A stretch of DNA of 64,000 nucleotides, from the NCBI GenBank assembly GCA_033439255.1, contig CM065885.1:1674001-1738000 (forward strand), read 5' to 3'. Under the pieces are notes generated by a model that saw only the letters and a list, made by a program, of their open reading frames with translations, was not told where the DNA came from and made no database searches. A program made the position numbers and the translations under genes. The stretch is from Hericium rajendrae (Eukaryota > Basidiomycota > Agaricomycetes > Russulales > Hericiaceae). Shown one piece after another: positions 20,690 to 32,469 of the stretch (position 1 is the stretch's first letter; the number at the start of each line of letters is the position of its first letter).

Positions 20690-22330
20690 ACTGGCCCATG
20701 ACCCACCACACCCCACTCAACTCCCTCGACATTGCCGTTGATGACGCCATCGACGAGCCTCATTGCCATGGCAATGAGACTTGACCAAGTGTCATACGAT
20801 GTGCACTCACCCTCTATCATGCCCATGCAACACCCTGCTTCAACATCCCCACTTCAATACCCCAAGCCATGCTCACGCCCGCAACTGTGTGACACCGATC
20901 ACACATGCATGGCCACATATGCCAGTGATTGCGTGTGCATGGCCCCGCTTGCATCAGCGGGTCCATGATACCAGTGACTGCATGTGCACAGCTGCAGCAA
21001 GGTGCAGATGGTCACCCTGCCTGCCTGCTCTCAGCCCCGACCTGTCTGCTCTCAGCCCTGACCCGCCTGCTCACAGCCCTGACCCACCTGCTCACAGCCC
21101 TGCTGCACTTCCTTTCAGCCTCATCTCGCCTGCCCACGGCCGTTCATGGCTGCACCAATGCAACCACGCATGCCAGCGGATGACTGTGTCAGTGCACACA
21201 TGCACGCGGGGGCTGTGACACATAGTGTAATGGACGATGGGAGTCACACTATGACCGGAGGCTCACTATCGAGGGTCGGCGAGCGAGTACAGTGCTGAGG
21301 TGTCGAAGACCTTCTAGGGCGCAGGCTAGAGCATCGTTGAGGATTCCTCGATGACAGAAACAAGGGTGGTTGACCTTCGAGAGGACCGCGCGCGAGGATT
21401 CCTCGTACACGGTCATCGAGAGAGTGAGAGGAAAGAGGAGGCGAGCGATGCTCGCCATGTCAAATCCGAAAGCTGGAGCTTACCTAAGCAGAACGTCAAT
21501 CGTGCCTTTGCGTCGCCGAAGGCGAGAAAGGTGGGGCACTCGACTGATCGAGCTGTCGACGTCACACGAGGGAGAGAGCGAGAAAGAAAGAGAAAGCAAG
21601 AAACGAGGTGATAGTCAAGAAGTGAGTTAGATACATGAGAGCACACGACTTATATATGTTTTCCTTCTCTTGCTTATCCTGCTCGGGTACCTCCCGGCCT
21701 GAGCCTGCTGACTCGTGCACGTCATCTGATCTCGCCCCGGTCGGTCCGTGCTGGCGCGTCTTGAGGCTCCTTCCTTATATGGACCATCCGTCACACACAG
21801 GTCCACCCCGCCTGTGCACAGCTGCAGATGACTGTGCCAGCACACAGGCTGCCAAGTCCTGTTGCCATGCAGGCTGCTCTGTATGGCCCCATCTGCCAAC
21901 GTAGAGCCATGCAGGCTGGGGACTGAGCACGCATGGCCACACCAGTGGATGTACACACTTACACATGCGGTGTGCAGCCATGCACAGCCCTGTCTGTGAG
22001 CGCAAGGCTGCGTGGCCCCATCTGTGTGCACAAAGCCACGCATGCCAGCCATAGCATGTGCATGACTGCAACGCATGTGCGCATAACTGCAACACATGCA
22101 CGCATAACCACAATACATGCATGCATGCATGCATGATGGTGCCAGCAGCCATGTACAGTGCTGTTTATGCACATGAGGCCATGCACGCTAGCCACAACAG
22201 CATGATTGTGCATGCACACGTGCTCAGGCAGCAGCTGGGCTGCTCCACCTGTGCACCCTGAGCCATGCACACCGGTGACGGTGTGCATACGTGGGCAACT
22301 GGGTGCACACGTTGTTGGCTATGGGCGACT
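20690..22330 (+). repeat. CATGC-rich body of copy 4, split by a solo LTR
   Basis: Includes a perfect CTCATTGCCATGGCAATGAG palindrome near 20,758 (a relative is near 43,157) and a GCATGCATGCATGCATG run near 22,120. ORFs on both strands are low in complexity. The LTR at 21,226-21,795 separates the two halves. Confidence 0.5.
21226..21795. mobile_element. Solo LTR (TGTAAYGGACGAT family), older copy
   Basis: Begins TGTAATGGACGATGG and ends CCATCCGTCACA. Flanks CATAG and CACAG are a 5-bp duplication with one difference. The interior is GA-rich. It is related to 51,011-51,497 by both termini and by the GGCGAGCGAGT segment. No internal element remains. Confidence 0.75.
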
Positions 22331-22367
22331 GGCTGTGACGATTGGTACCACATTGTATGCCATTGCA

Positions 22368-22948
22368 CATCAGGAAGGTTGACAACTTTCTGATTGACCT
22401 GATAATTTCTAACCCTACTGACAGCTTCTGATTGACCTGATCTACCTGAAAGCAATCTTGAGAAGCAAATATCTGATCAGACTTTTACATTCAAGAAAAG
22501 ACATTTATTGTCAGATATATAAGTTTTTAATCTCTAACTAATAGATATATCAAAATCTTTGATATCTGAAATTTTTGAAAATCTGAGAGTGTCTGATTTC
22601 AAATCTGGAGGTCAAATATCAGTCAGATGGATCAGACAGTGTCAGACACCATCAGATGCTCTCAGACAGTTGCAGATAATTTTCAGATATTTGACCTCCA
22701 GATTTGAAAAAAATCTCAGATCAGACACTCTCAGATTTAGAAAATTTCAGATATCAGAGATTTTGTTATATCTATTAGTTAGAGATTACAAACTTATATA
22801 TCTGACAATAAATGTCTTTACTTAAATGTAAAAGTTTGATCAGATATTTGCCTGTTAAGATTGCTTTCAGGTGGATCAGGTCAATCAGGAGCTGTCAGTA
22901 GGGTTAGAAATTGTCAGGTCAATCAGAAAGTTGTCAACCTTCCTGATG
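22368..22948. mobile_element. CATCAG inverted-repeat element, 581-bp family, copy 1
   Basis: Starts CATCAGGAAGGTTGACAAC, ends GTTGTCAACCTTCCTGATG, with CA duplicated at both ends. The interior is a second, looser inverted repeat dense in TCAGA/TCTGA. The 88-codon ORF inside also occurs in the sister copies and is not transposase-like. The other copies (28,292, 37,890, 48,896) are also exactly 581 bp. Confidence 0.85.
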
Positions 22949-23289
22949 CATGTGCACATGAAACAGTCACTTAGTGCATTGAGGTAATGCCAGGTGAACC
23001 TGACAAAGTGCCATTGTTGATTGGCCATCCTGCACTGGCTCGTCCGTCACAATGTAGCAGTCATCTAATGACAGGCCTGCCCTTCCTATGTACCAATGGG
23101 TCATTGTCCAGCCTCTAGTCATTTAATCTGTAGTGTCCATTCATCATTGACCGGCCTGTCCTCTGACGTCCATTGGATCATTGGCTGGCCCACTTGATCC
23201 CGCAGGATATCAGTTACTTGGCCCGTCCTCTACCGTCCATTGGGTCATTGGCTGGCCCATCCCCTTATAATGTCTACTGGTCATTCATC

Positions 23290-23700
23290 ATTGATGGGCC
23301 TGTCCTCTGATGTCCAATGGGTCATTGGCTGACCCTCTCGATCCCGCGGAATGTCAATTGCTCGGCCGGTTCTCTACCATCCATTGGGTCATCGACGGGC
23401 CTGTCCCCTTATAATGTCTACTGGTCATTCATCATTGACGGGCCCGTCCTCTGATGTCCAATGGGTCATTGGCTGGCCCTCTGGATCCTGCGGAATGTCA
23501 ATTGCTCGGCCGGTTCTCTACCATCCATTGGGTCATCGACGGGCCTGTCCCCTTATAATGTCTACTGGTCATTCATCATTGACGGGCCCATCCTCTGATG
23601 TCCCATGGGTCATTGGCTGGCCTGCTCGATCTTGCAGGTTGTCAATTGCTCGGCTGATCCTCTACCATTCATTGGATCATTGATAGGCCCGTCCTCTTAC
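23290..23700 (+). repeat. Left-arm 144-bp tandem repeat
   Basis: The phrase CCTCTGATGTCC recurs at 23,304, 23,448 and 23,592, an exact 144-bp step. The inverted counterpart is about 27,425-27,860. Confidence 0.8.
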
Positions 23701-23959
23701 AATTTCTACTGGTCATTGAGTCATTGGCTGGCCCATCCTCTTACAATACCACTGCATATTCATCATTGACTGGCCCGTCCTCTGACGTCCAATGGGTCAT
23801 TGGCTGGCCTGTCCTTTAACAATGTCTACTGTACATTCATCATTGACGGGCCCGTTCTCCACTGTCTAATGGGTCATTGGCTGGTCCACTTGATCCTACA
23901 AGTTGTCAATTGCTTGGCCCATCCTCTACTGTCCAATGGGATGTTATTGGATCTCATGG

Positions 23960-25460
23960 AATCCTGCCAGACTCTGTCTTAGACATTTTCAGATCCCATG
24001 TGATCCCACGGGATTCTGTTTTGGACATTTTCAGATCCTATGAGATCCTGTGGGATTCTATCTTAGACATTTTTGAATCCCATGAAATTCCACAGGATTC
24101 TGTTTTAGACATTTTTGGATCCCATGGAATCCTGCAGGATTCTGTTTTAGACATTTTTGGGAATCCCGCGGAATTCTCTTTTGGACATTTTTGGATCCCA
24201 TGGGATCCTATGGGATTTTGTTTTAGACATTTTTAGGGATCCTGCGGGATTCTGTCTTAGATATTTTCTGACTGCATGAAATCCCGCGGGATTCGATTTT
24301 AGACATTTTCTAACCACATGAAATCCCACGGGATTTTGTTTTAGACATTTTTAGGGATCCCACAGGATTCTGTCTTAGACATTTTCTGACTGCATGAAAT
24401 CCCGTGGGATTCGATTTTAGACATTTTCTAACCACATGAAATCCCACGGGATTTTGTTTTAGACATTTTTAGGGATCCCACAGGATTCTGTCTTAGACAT
24501 TTTCTGACTGCATGAAATCCCGCGAGATTCAGTTTTAGACATTTTTGGAGATCCCACGGGATTCTGTCTTAGACATTTTCTGACTGCATGAAATCCCACG
24601 AGATTCGATTTTAGACATTTTCTAACCACATGAAATCCCACGGGATTTTGTTTTAGACATTTTTAGGGATCCTGCGGGATTCTGTCTTAGATATTTTCTG
24701 ACTGCATGAAATCTCGCGGGATTCGATTTTAGACATTTTCTAACCACATGAAATCCCACGGGATTTTGTTTTAGACATTTTTAGGGATCCTGCGGGATTC
24801 TGTCTTAGACATTTTCTGACTACATGAAATCCTACGGGATTCGATTTTAGACATTTTCTAACCACATGAAATCCCACGGGATTTTGTTTTAGACATTTTT
24901 AGGGATCCCACAGGATTCTGTCTTAGACATTTTCTGACTGTATGAAATCCCACAGGATTCAGTTTTAGACATTTTCTGACTGCATGAAATCCCACGGGAT
25001 TCAGTTTTAGACATTTTTGGAGATCCCACGGGATTCTGTCTTAGACATTTTCTGACTGCATGAAATCCCGCGGGATTCGATTTTAGACATTTTCTAACTA
25101 CATGAAATCCCACAGGATTTTGTTTTAGACATTTTTAGGGATCCCACAGGATTCTGTCTTAGACATTTTCTGACTGCATGAAATCTCGCGGGATTCAGTT
25201 TTAGACATTTTTGGAGATCCCATGGGATTCTGTCTTAGTAGACATTTTCTAACCATATGAAATCCCACGGGATTCTGTTTAGACATTTTCAGACTACATA
25301 AAATCCTGCAAGATTATGTTTTAGATGTTTTTAGATTCATAAGATCTTGTAGGACTCTATGTTAGATATTTTTTGTATTTTATAAAATCTTGTCTTAGAT
25401 GCTTTTGGATTTCATGAGATCAAGTCTTGTAGGATTTTGTCTTAGATACTTTTGAAATTT
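23960..25460 (+). repeat. Left-arm ~45-bp minisatellite
   Basis: About thirty units of TTTTAGACATTTT plus GGATCC or CCCGCGGGATTC. The right-arm counterpart (26,340-27,160) is only about 0.8 kb, so the left array has grown or the right has shrunk. Confidence 0.8.
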
Positions 25461-25469
25461 ATAAGGTTT

Positions 25470-26335
25470 CACCTGAGTTACCATGATATTTTGCAAAATG
25501 CTGATTTAGTGTCATCTCATGAGATCCAATGGTAATTTATCAATTTGGCAATTATCCAAGAATCTCAAGCTATGCTCAGATCTGACATCCAAATTGTTCT
25601 ATAAGCAATTATGCCAAGTTTAGTACTTAACTATACAATATATCTATATATATTTGCTTCATTTTGTGAGCTGAATTCAAATGTAACACTTTTTTACTTA
25701 TATTAACTACCAAATATGAAAATGTGTGCTTAAACAACTATATGCATTCTTTGATAGATGATTCCTTAAAATCAATTTGAATATAACATGCATTAAGTTA
25801 TATAAGGACTGGTTGAGGTCATGATACAAATATTATACTTAAAAATTGTACAAATCAGTATATTGCAGTTTTTTATGGTTCAATTGGAGAATATGTTTAG
25901 CAATATATTGGATTAGATGCAGGTTTTTCAGGACCTTTCATATAGTAACATTTTTATATCAATTGGATCAGAATTAACTGAGATATTTACAAATTTTTGT
26001 TTTATACAAAGCATTTTATCCAGTATTTTGCAGTTTGCAAGTGAGCCAGGACAGCTATGACAGTCAGACCACTTGTCTACCACTCAGATGGCATTGTACT
26101 ACACTTCAAGACACATATCACTATTTTTACATATCACTTGTTACTTTGCTATTCTGGTATCTCAGATTGAATTTCTAGATAAATATATCTGAGATAGGCA
26201 AAGATGACCATTTTTCTGACTCACTGACAATGGTCTGATTTGCATAAGTCAGACTACTTGTCAGACTACTTTCAGATGAGTCAGACCACTGTCAATGAGT
26301 CAGAAAAATGACCATGTTTGCTAATGTGAGAAGCA
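25470..26335. other. Loop of the foldback element
   Basis: AT-rich, mostly single-copy. It carries no ORF over about 60 codons and holds a smaller inverted repeat at 26,198-26,321. Confidence 0.6.
26198..26321. repeat. Nested inverted repeat in the loop
   Basis: Arms GCAAAGATGACCATTTTTCTG and its inverse enclose TCAGAC-rich sequence; about 124 bp, MITE-like. No clear target duplication. Confidence 0.55.
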
Positions 26336-26339
26336 AAAG

Positions 26340-28144
26340 TCTATATAACAGAATTCTACAGAATTCCATAAGATCCAAAAGTGTCTAAGATGAGATTTCA
26401 CAGGATTATCCAAAACAAAATCCTGTAATATCCCATGATAGGATCTGAAAGTGTCTAAAACAACATCTCATATAATTTGATCCTATGAAATTTAAAAGCA
26501 TCTAAGACAAGATTTTATGGGATCCAAAAATGTCTAAGACAGAGTCTGTGAGATTTCATGTAATCTGAAAATATCTAAGACAGAATCTCATGGGATCTAA
26601 AAATGTCTAAAACAGAATCTCACAAGATCCTATGGGATCTGAAAACATCTAAAACAGAATTCCGCAGAATTTCATGTGGTCAAAAAATGTCTAAGATAGA
26701 ATCCTACGGGATACCTAAAAATGTCTAAGAAGACAAATTCCGTGGGATTTCATGTGATTAGAAAATGTCTACTAAGACAGAATCCCACGGGATCTCTGAA
26801 AATGTCTAAAACTGAATCCCGCGGGATTTCATGCAGTCAGAAAATGTCTAAGACAGAATCCTGTGGGATCCCTAAAAATGTCTAAAACAAAATCCCATGG
26901 GATCCCATGGGATCCAAAAATGTCCAAAAGAGAATTCCGCGGGATTCTCAAAAATGTCTAAAACAGAATCCTGCAGGATTCCATGGGATCCAAAAATGTC
27001 TAAAACAGAATCCTGTGGAATTTCATGGGATTCAAAAATGTCTAAGATAGAATCCCACAGGATCTCATAGGATCTGAAAATGTCCAAAACAGAATCCCGT
27101 GGGATCACATGGGATCTGAAAATGTCTAAGACAGAGTCTGGCAGGATTCCATGAGATCCAATAACATCCCATTGGACAGTAGAGGATGGGCCAAGCAATT
27201 GACAACTTGTAGGATCAAGTGGACCAGCCAATGACCCATTAGACAGTGGAGAACGGGCCCGTCAATGATGAATGTACAGTAGACATTGTTAAAGGACAGG
27301 CCAGCCAATGACCCATTGGACGTCAGAGGACGGGCCAGTCAATGATGAATATGCAGTGGTATTGTAAGAGGATGGGCCAGCCAATGACTCAATGACCAGT
27401 AGAAATTGTAAGAGGACGGGCCTGTCAATGATCCAATGAATGGTAGAGGATCGGCCGAGCAATTGACAACCTGCAAGATCGAGCAGGCCAGCCAATGACC
27501 CATGGGACATCAGAGGATGGGCCTGTCAATGATGAATGACCAGTAGACATTATAAGGGGACAGGCCCGTCGATGACCCAATGGATGATAGAGAACTGGCC
27601 GAGCAATTGATATTCCGCAGGATCGAGAGGGCCAGCCAATGACCCATTGAACATCAGAGGACGGGCCCGTCAATGATGAATGACCAGTAGACATTATAAG
27701 GGGATGGGCCAGCCAATGACCCAATGGACGGTAGAGGACGGGCCGAGCAACTAATATCCCGTGGGATCAAGTGGGCCAGCCAATGATCCAACAGATGTCA
27801 GAGGACGGGCCCGTCAATGATGAATGACCAGTAGACATTATAAGGGGACAGGCCCGTCGATGACCCAATGGATGATAGAGGACGGGCCGAGCAACTGATA
27901 TCCCGCGGGATCAAGTGGGCCAGCCAATGATCTAATAGACGTCAGAGGACAGGCCGGTCAATGATGAATGGACACTACAGATTAAATGACTAGAGGCCGG
28001 ACAATGACCCATTGGTACATAGGAAGGGCAGGCCTGTCATTGGATGACTGCTATATTGTGACGGACGGGCCAGCGCAGGATGGCCAATCAACAATGGCAC
28101 TTTGTCAAGCTCGTCTGGCATTCCCTCAATGCACTAAGTGACTG
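26340..28144 (-). repeat. Right arm of the foldback element
   Basis: Inverse of the left arm: minisatellite to about 27,160, 144-bp-type repeats to about 28,000, then the unique terminal piece. Confidence 0.75.
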
Positions 28145-28291
28145 AACATACTCGCATGTGTGCAAGGTCCACATAGGGTCTATGTATTGTACTTAACTAC
28201 TTGTATAATGTAGCAGATTATTGTTTAATGGATTTATCAAACCCAAGTTTTGACTTGAAAATTTTGATGTTTATCTAACTTAGCATAGTTA

Positions 28292-28872
28292 CATCAGGAA
28301 GGTTGACAACTTTCTGATTGACCTGACAATTTCTAACCCTACTGACAGCTTCTGATTGACCTGATCCACCTGAAAGCAATCTTGAGAAGCAAATATCTGA
28401 TCAGACTTTTACATTCAAGAAAAGACATTTATTGTCAGATATATAAGTTTTTAATCTCTAACTAATAGATATATCAAAATCTTTGATATCTGAAATTTTT
28501 GAAAATCTGAGAGTGTCTGATTTCAAATCTGGAGGTCAAATATCAGTCAGATGGATCAGACAGTGTCAGACACCATCAGATGCTTTCAGACAGTTGCAGA
28601 TAATTTTCAGATATTTGACCTCCAGATTTGAAAAAAATCTCAGATCAGACACTCTCAGATTTAGAAAATTTTAAATATTAGAGATTTTGATATATCTATT
28701 AGTTAGAGATTAAAAACTTATATATCTGACAATAAATGTTTTTACTTAAATGTAAAAGTTTGGTCAGATATTTGCCTGTTAAGATTACTTTCAGGTGGAT
28801 CAGATCAATCAGGAGCTGTCAGTAGGGTTAGAAATTGTCAGGTCAATCAGAAAGTTGTCAACCTTCCTGATG
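28292..28872. mobile_element. CATCAG element, 581-bp family, copy 2
   Basis: Same termini as copy 1, TA duplicated at both ends. With copy 1 it brackets the foldback element at 15 bp and about 147 bp. Confidence 0.85.
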
Positions 28873-28874
28873 TA

Positions 28875-29093
28875 GTATAGTACTTATAGGAGCCACAGCC
28901 CCCCTTACTAAATATAATAGTCCTATGTATCTGATAGTACTAGCTATGTAGGCTATATACTTTACACAGTCTATTATGAGGACTATGATAGCTCTCATAG
29001 CTCTATATAGCTTGACTGGTCAAAGTCATAGACTTTATAGCTTCTCTATAGGATCCATAGCTTGACCCTTTGCTATATAAAAATTAGATTTTT
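28875..29093 (+). repeat. AGCTATGAT-type element
   Basis: CATAGCTCTATATAGC-like repeats ending ATTTTTCAGATG at 29,093, where LINE sequence begins. Confidence 0.6.
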
Positions 29094-29099
29094 CAGATG

Positions 29100-31270
29100 T
29101 TGAGCACATGCTTTGAGGCCAAAGCACATGCCTTCGGTTTGATGATTTCATCTCTGACCCAATAGGTATTGCAAATGAAATTGGGCAGGGCAACCCTATG
29201 TCCATGATCCTCTATCTATATTATAATGCTGACCTTCTTGACATCCTGCAAAATTGCTCACACTCTGAATGAGCCATGGCCTTTGTCGATGATGGTGTCC
29301 TTATCGCCATTGACAAGAACTTTGAAGTCACGCACCAGACATTGAATGATATGATGACATGGCTAGGTGGAGCTGTCAAGTGGTTAGTCACTCATAACTC
29401 CCATTTTGAATTCAGCAAGCTGGCTCTTCTCAATTTCTCCCCTATAGGAAGCAGTAAGGCTGGTGCCCTGCTGGTGCTGCCCACTGCCACTGTCAAGCCC
29501 GACACCAGCACCTGTTATCTTGGTGTCATGTTTGATTCACATCTTACATGGAAGGTACAGTATCAGAATGTAGTGAAGAAGGGTAATGTATGAGCAATGG
29601 CGCTATGCCGACTTGCTCGACCATCATGCAGCATGACTGCTCAACATGTATGCCAATTGTACATTGCAGTGGCAATCCCAAAGATGCTGTATGCCATTGA
29701 TGTCTGGTGTACTCCCATATACCCCTCTCCTATGAGGCAAGGGCCCAGACATGGCTCTGTCTGAGCAGTCACTGAACTCACGAAGGTGCAGCAAATCAGG
29801 GCCCTAGTGATTTTGGGTGGACTCCACACCTCACCGAGCATCGCACTCGATGCACATGCCTATCTTCTGCCAATGGAACTGCTGGTACAAAAGTGCTGTC
29901 ATAGAGCTGTGCTCTGTATGTCGTCACTGCCCCTGTCTCATCCGTTGACTCCTTTGGTCACCAAGTGCTCTCGACGACTTGTACACTGCCACCATACCCC
30001 ACTGCACATCAGAAAGGTTGACAACTTTCTGCTAGACCTGCGAGCAATCTGAGAGCATCTGAGAGCATCTGATTGACCTGCAGATTTTCTGATCTTATCT
30101 GACAAATAAATCAGACACTCTCAGATAAGATCAGAAAATCTGCAGGTCAATCAGATGCTCTCAGATGCTCTCAGATTGCTCGCAGGTCTAGCAGAAAGTT
30201 GTCAACCTTTCTGATGCATCTCCTCTTCCATATTTTCTCGCTCATCCCAGCTGACCTAGAAACTATTCCCCTGGTTTGGCATGACTCTAGCATGCCACTA
30301 TTATATAATACGGAGATTGCAGCAGACCGTCAAGCTACGCTAAAGGCAGAGCACGAGTGCTCTGATGTCATATGTGTGTACTCAGATGGATTGGCACTGG
30401 AAGGAGGTGTCAGAGCTGTGGCAGTGCTTCTCCAAGTTGGGAAGGCATCCCGTATGCTATAATTCCATCTTGGGCCAGATACGGAGCATATCATCTTCAA
30501 GGCTGAATTGGCAGCAGTCCTACTTGCACTCGAGCTGATCTGAACCGAGCCCGATGCTTCAAAACACACCTCTATTGCCATCAACAACCAAGCAGCAATT
30601 CATGCTCTCAGTCACATGAAACCGAAGCCTGGACACCACCTTGTAGCCACATTTTGACAGGAAGCGATGCAGCTCAAAGTGCTCTGCCGGAGTCGTGGTT
30701 ATAAGCTCAGGGTATGCTGGATTGCAGGCCATGAAGGGTGAGAGGGCAACGAACAGGCCGACAAGGAGGCAAAGGCTGCTGCTAAAGGAGACAGCAGTCC
30801 AGCAGCCCAGCTCCCAAAATACCTGCAAAAACCAATCCCTGACAGCCTCTTGGCTGCAAAACAAGTCTTTATGAAAATGTTATGCACCCACTAGGAGATG
30901 CAATGGTATGCAGATGTGCAGTGTGTTAATCTGAAGCAGCTTGATGAAAATTTACCTGGAAAGTTGTTCATGTCGCTTCTAAACAAAGCTGATGGACTTC
31001 ATCATGCACATGCTAGCCTCCTCTTCCAATTGCGAGTTGGCCACGTCCTGCTCAATGCCTACATCCACCAGTTCTCCAAGCCTGAGGACCGCTGGCTGAA
31101 AGGCTGTCCCAACTGTGACTACAGTGAGGAGGATGCCTGGCACATCATCATAGTATGGCAACAAGAAAGGGATGCCCTGAAGCGCACCTTAAAGATTCAA
31201 TGCTTGCTCGTGTACAATGATCTCCTCACTGGAAGCAAAGCAGTGATGTCGCTCACTGAGTGAGGTACTG
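29100..31270 (+). pseudogene. LINE (non-LTR) RT and RNase H remnant
   Basis: The first ORF (29,276-29,593) carries AFVDDGVL, the F/YxDD catalytic box of reverse transcriptase, followed by CYLGVMFDSHLTWK, the usual YLG..D..L.W thumb-side motif of non-LTR elements. Coding sense continues in broken frames (VAIPKMLYAIDVW; QQIRALVILGG). A type I RNase H follows at about 30,230-30,780: YSDGLALEGGV, KAELAAVL, INNQAAIHAL and AGHEG-EGNEQADKEAK. Near 31,100 CPNCDYSEEDAWH is a zinc-knuckle-like end. Several in-frame stops (for example TGA after KKGNV, TAG at RNase H GHEG/EGNE) show it is dead. A 210-bp CATCAG element interrupts it at 30,007-30,216. Confidence 0.85.
30007..30216. mobile_element. 210-bp near-perfect palindromic CATCAG element in the LINE
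   Basis: Starts CATCAGAAAGGTTGACAAC and ends with its inverse; nearly the whole length pairs with itself. CA is duplicated. Removing the element and one CA joins ...TPLH and LLFHIF in the same LINE frame. Confidence 0.85.
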
Positions 31271-31955
31271 CATGGCATGCAGTACCTCACAATCACAAAG
31301 TGTTTCAACAGCATCAGTACATTACCTTTCAATTCTTAGAGCAGCTTGCTAGTGTCAGCCTGTACTCCACAGGCCATACTTTAGAACTCATTCTTGGACA
31401 TGATCAAACTCTTGCTCCTGCACCACGGCCTCATGCTTTCACAAGCGGCCCACGATGAATTGCAGAAACAAGCACTGCGGGAGTAGTAGGACTATGTGTG
31501 GGGTTGAGGTGAAGGATAGAAGTTAGGCTGGTAGGACAGGCAAGTGGCTATAAACATGAGAAGCAGTAGTGCCCCTGCCCATCTCACCCCATCAACTTCA
31601 ATGTCGCATTGGCATTCCACTGCTGGCATCAGCCTGGTATCCAGCTCCAGCGACCTCAAGACCTCCCTGGCCACCACCCTCTACCACTCACATCTCCTTA
31701 CTACTACACCACTTTCAGTGCCCGTCCTGTCCTTTAGGTCGGTGCTCGCTCAGTGCTTGCATAGAGAGGAGCCTATGTGATGCAAATCCCACACTCGACA
31801 CTCCTCAACAAGTCTTACGACTCTCGACTCTTGGGCCACTCTGGCATGTTTATTAATGAGCAGGCAGTAGCTTAAGTTTTGAGGTCACATAGATGTAATG
31901 CTGCATGATGCTACAGCATTGAATAGCAATATGGATTTTAAAAAAATTATAAAAA
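31271..31955. other. LINE 3' flank, little recognisable
   Basis: The sequence is single-copy in this window. ORFs of 60-95 codons at 31,492-31,856 are Ser/Pro/Thr-rich with no domain. It may be the 3' untranslated part of the LINE. Confidence 0.35.
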
Positions 31956-32140
31956 AAATAGCTATGCCTTATGCTCTGGTAGCTATTATAGCTATTCTAT
32001 TTGACTACATAGCTTATCATAGATATCATAGATTGCTCTTCAGCTATGGAGTCCTATATATAAAAGGAGATTGCTATGGAACTATGACTTCTATATAAGC
32101 AATATAGGGCAATATAGCAGTGGTATATTTTTCAGATGTG
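31956..32140 (+). repeat. AGCTATGAT-type element
   Basis: Ends TAGCAGTGGTATATTTTTCAGATG; the reverse copy is at 19,440-19,640. Confidence 0.6.
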
Positions 32141-32466
32141 ACCTGCTGCTGAAGCTTGTGCAAGTCAAATCAGAGGTATCAGACACTGTCAGCTAAATTG
32201 ACATGCAGATGCTGTCAGAGATGGTTCAGATACTCTCAGATTTGTGAAAATTTCAAACATTAGAAATTCTGTCATAACATATAATTAAAGATAGATAACT
32301 GTTATAGCTAGCAATAGGTGTTTACACTCAAATATATAAGCTGAATCAGATATAATCATTTGAAAAGTGGCTGCAGACAGATCAGACCTCATAAGCTCTA
32401 TCAGATACTGTCAGACACTGTTAGACACTGCAGATCAATCAGAAAATTGTCAAGATTCTTGATGCA
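32141..32466. mobile_element. Old, decayed CATCAG element
   Basis: TCAGA-rich interior and a right end AAATTGTCAAGATTCTTGATG, a diverged form of the 581-bp family terminus. The left end is overwritten by the AGCTATGAT element. Confidence 0.5.
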
Positions 32467-32469
32467 TGC

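Larger units (their letters stand above)
22964..28144. mobile_element. Foldback-type element with tandem-repeat arms
   Basis: The ends are inverse: CAGTCACTTAGTGCATTGAG at 22,964 and its complement, ending GTGACTG at 28,144. AA flanks both sides. Going inward, each arm has a unique 150-bp piece, a 144-bp-period repeat region (GTCATTGGCTGGCCC phrases), then a roughly 45-bp minisatellite (TTTTAGACATTTT with GGGATCCC/CCGCGGGATT). The arms face each other around a single-copy loop of about 860 bp. Such long inverted arms of tandem repeats define foldback (FB) elements. No transposase ORF is seen; ORFs of 60-119 codons are repeat translations. Confidence 0.75.

Noticed and set aside
24000-25460. 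Regular repeats considered as a CRISPR array
   Set aside because: The spacers are themselves repeats, the setting is eukaryotic, no cas genes, and the repeats form part of inverted arms.
23351-27724. ORFs of 60-119 codons in the foldback arms
   Set aside because: They are translations of tandem repeats and appear in inverse on the other arm; no protein features.
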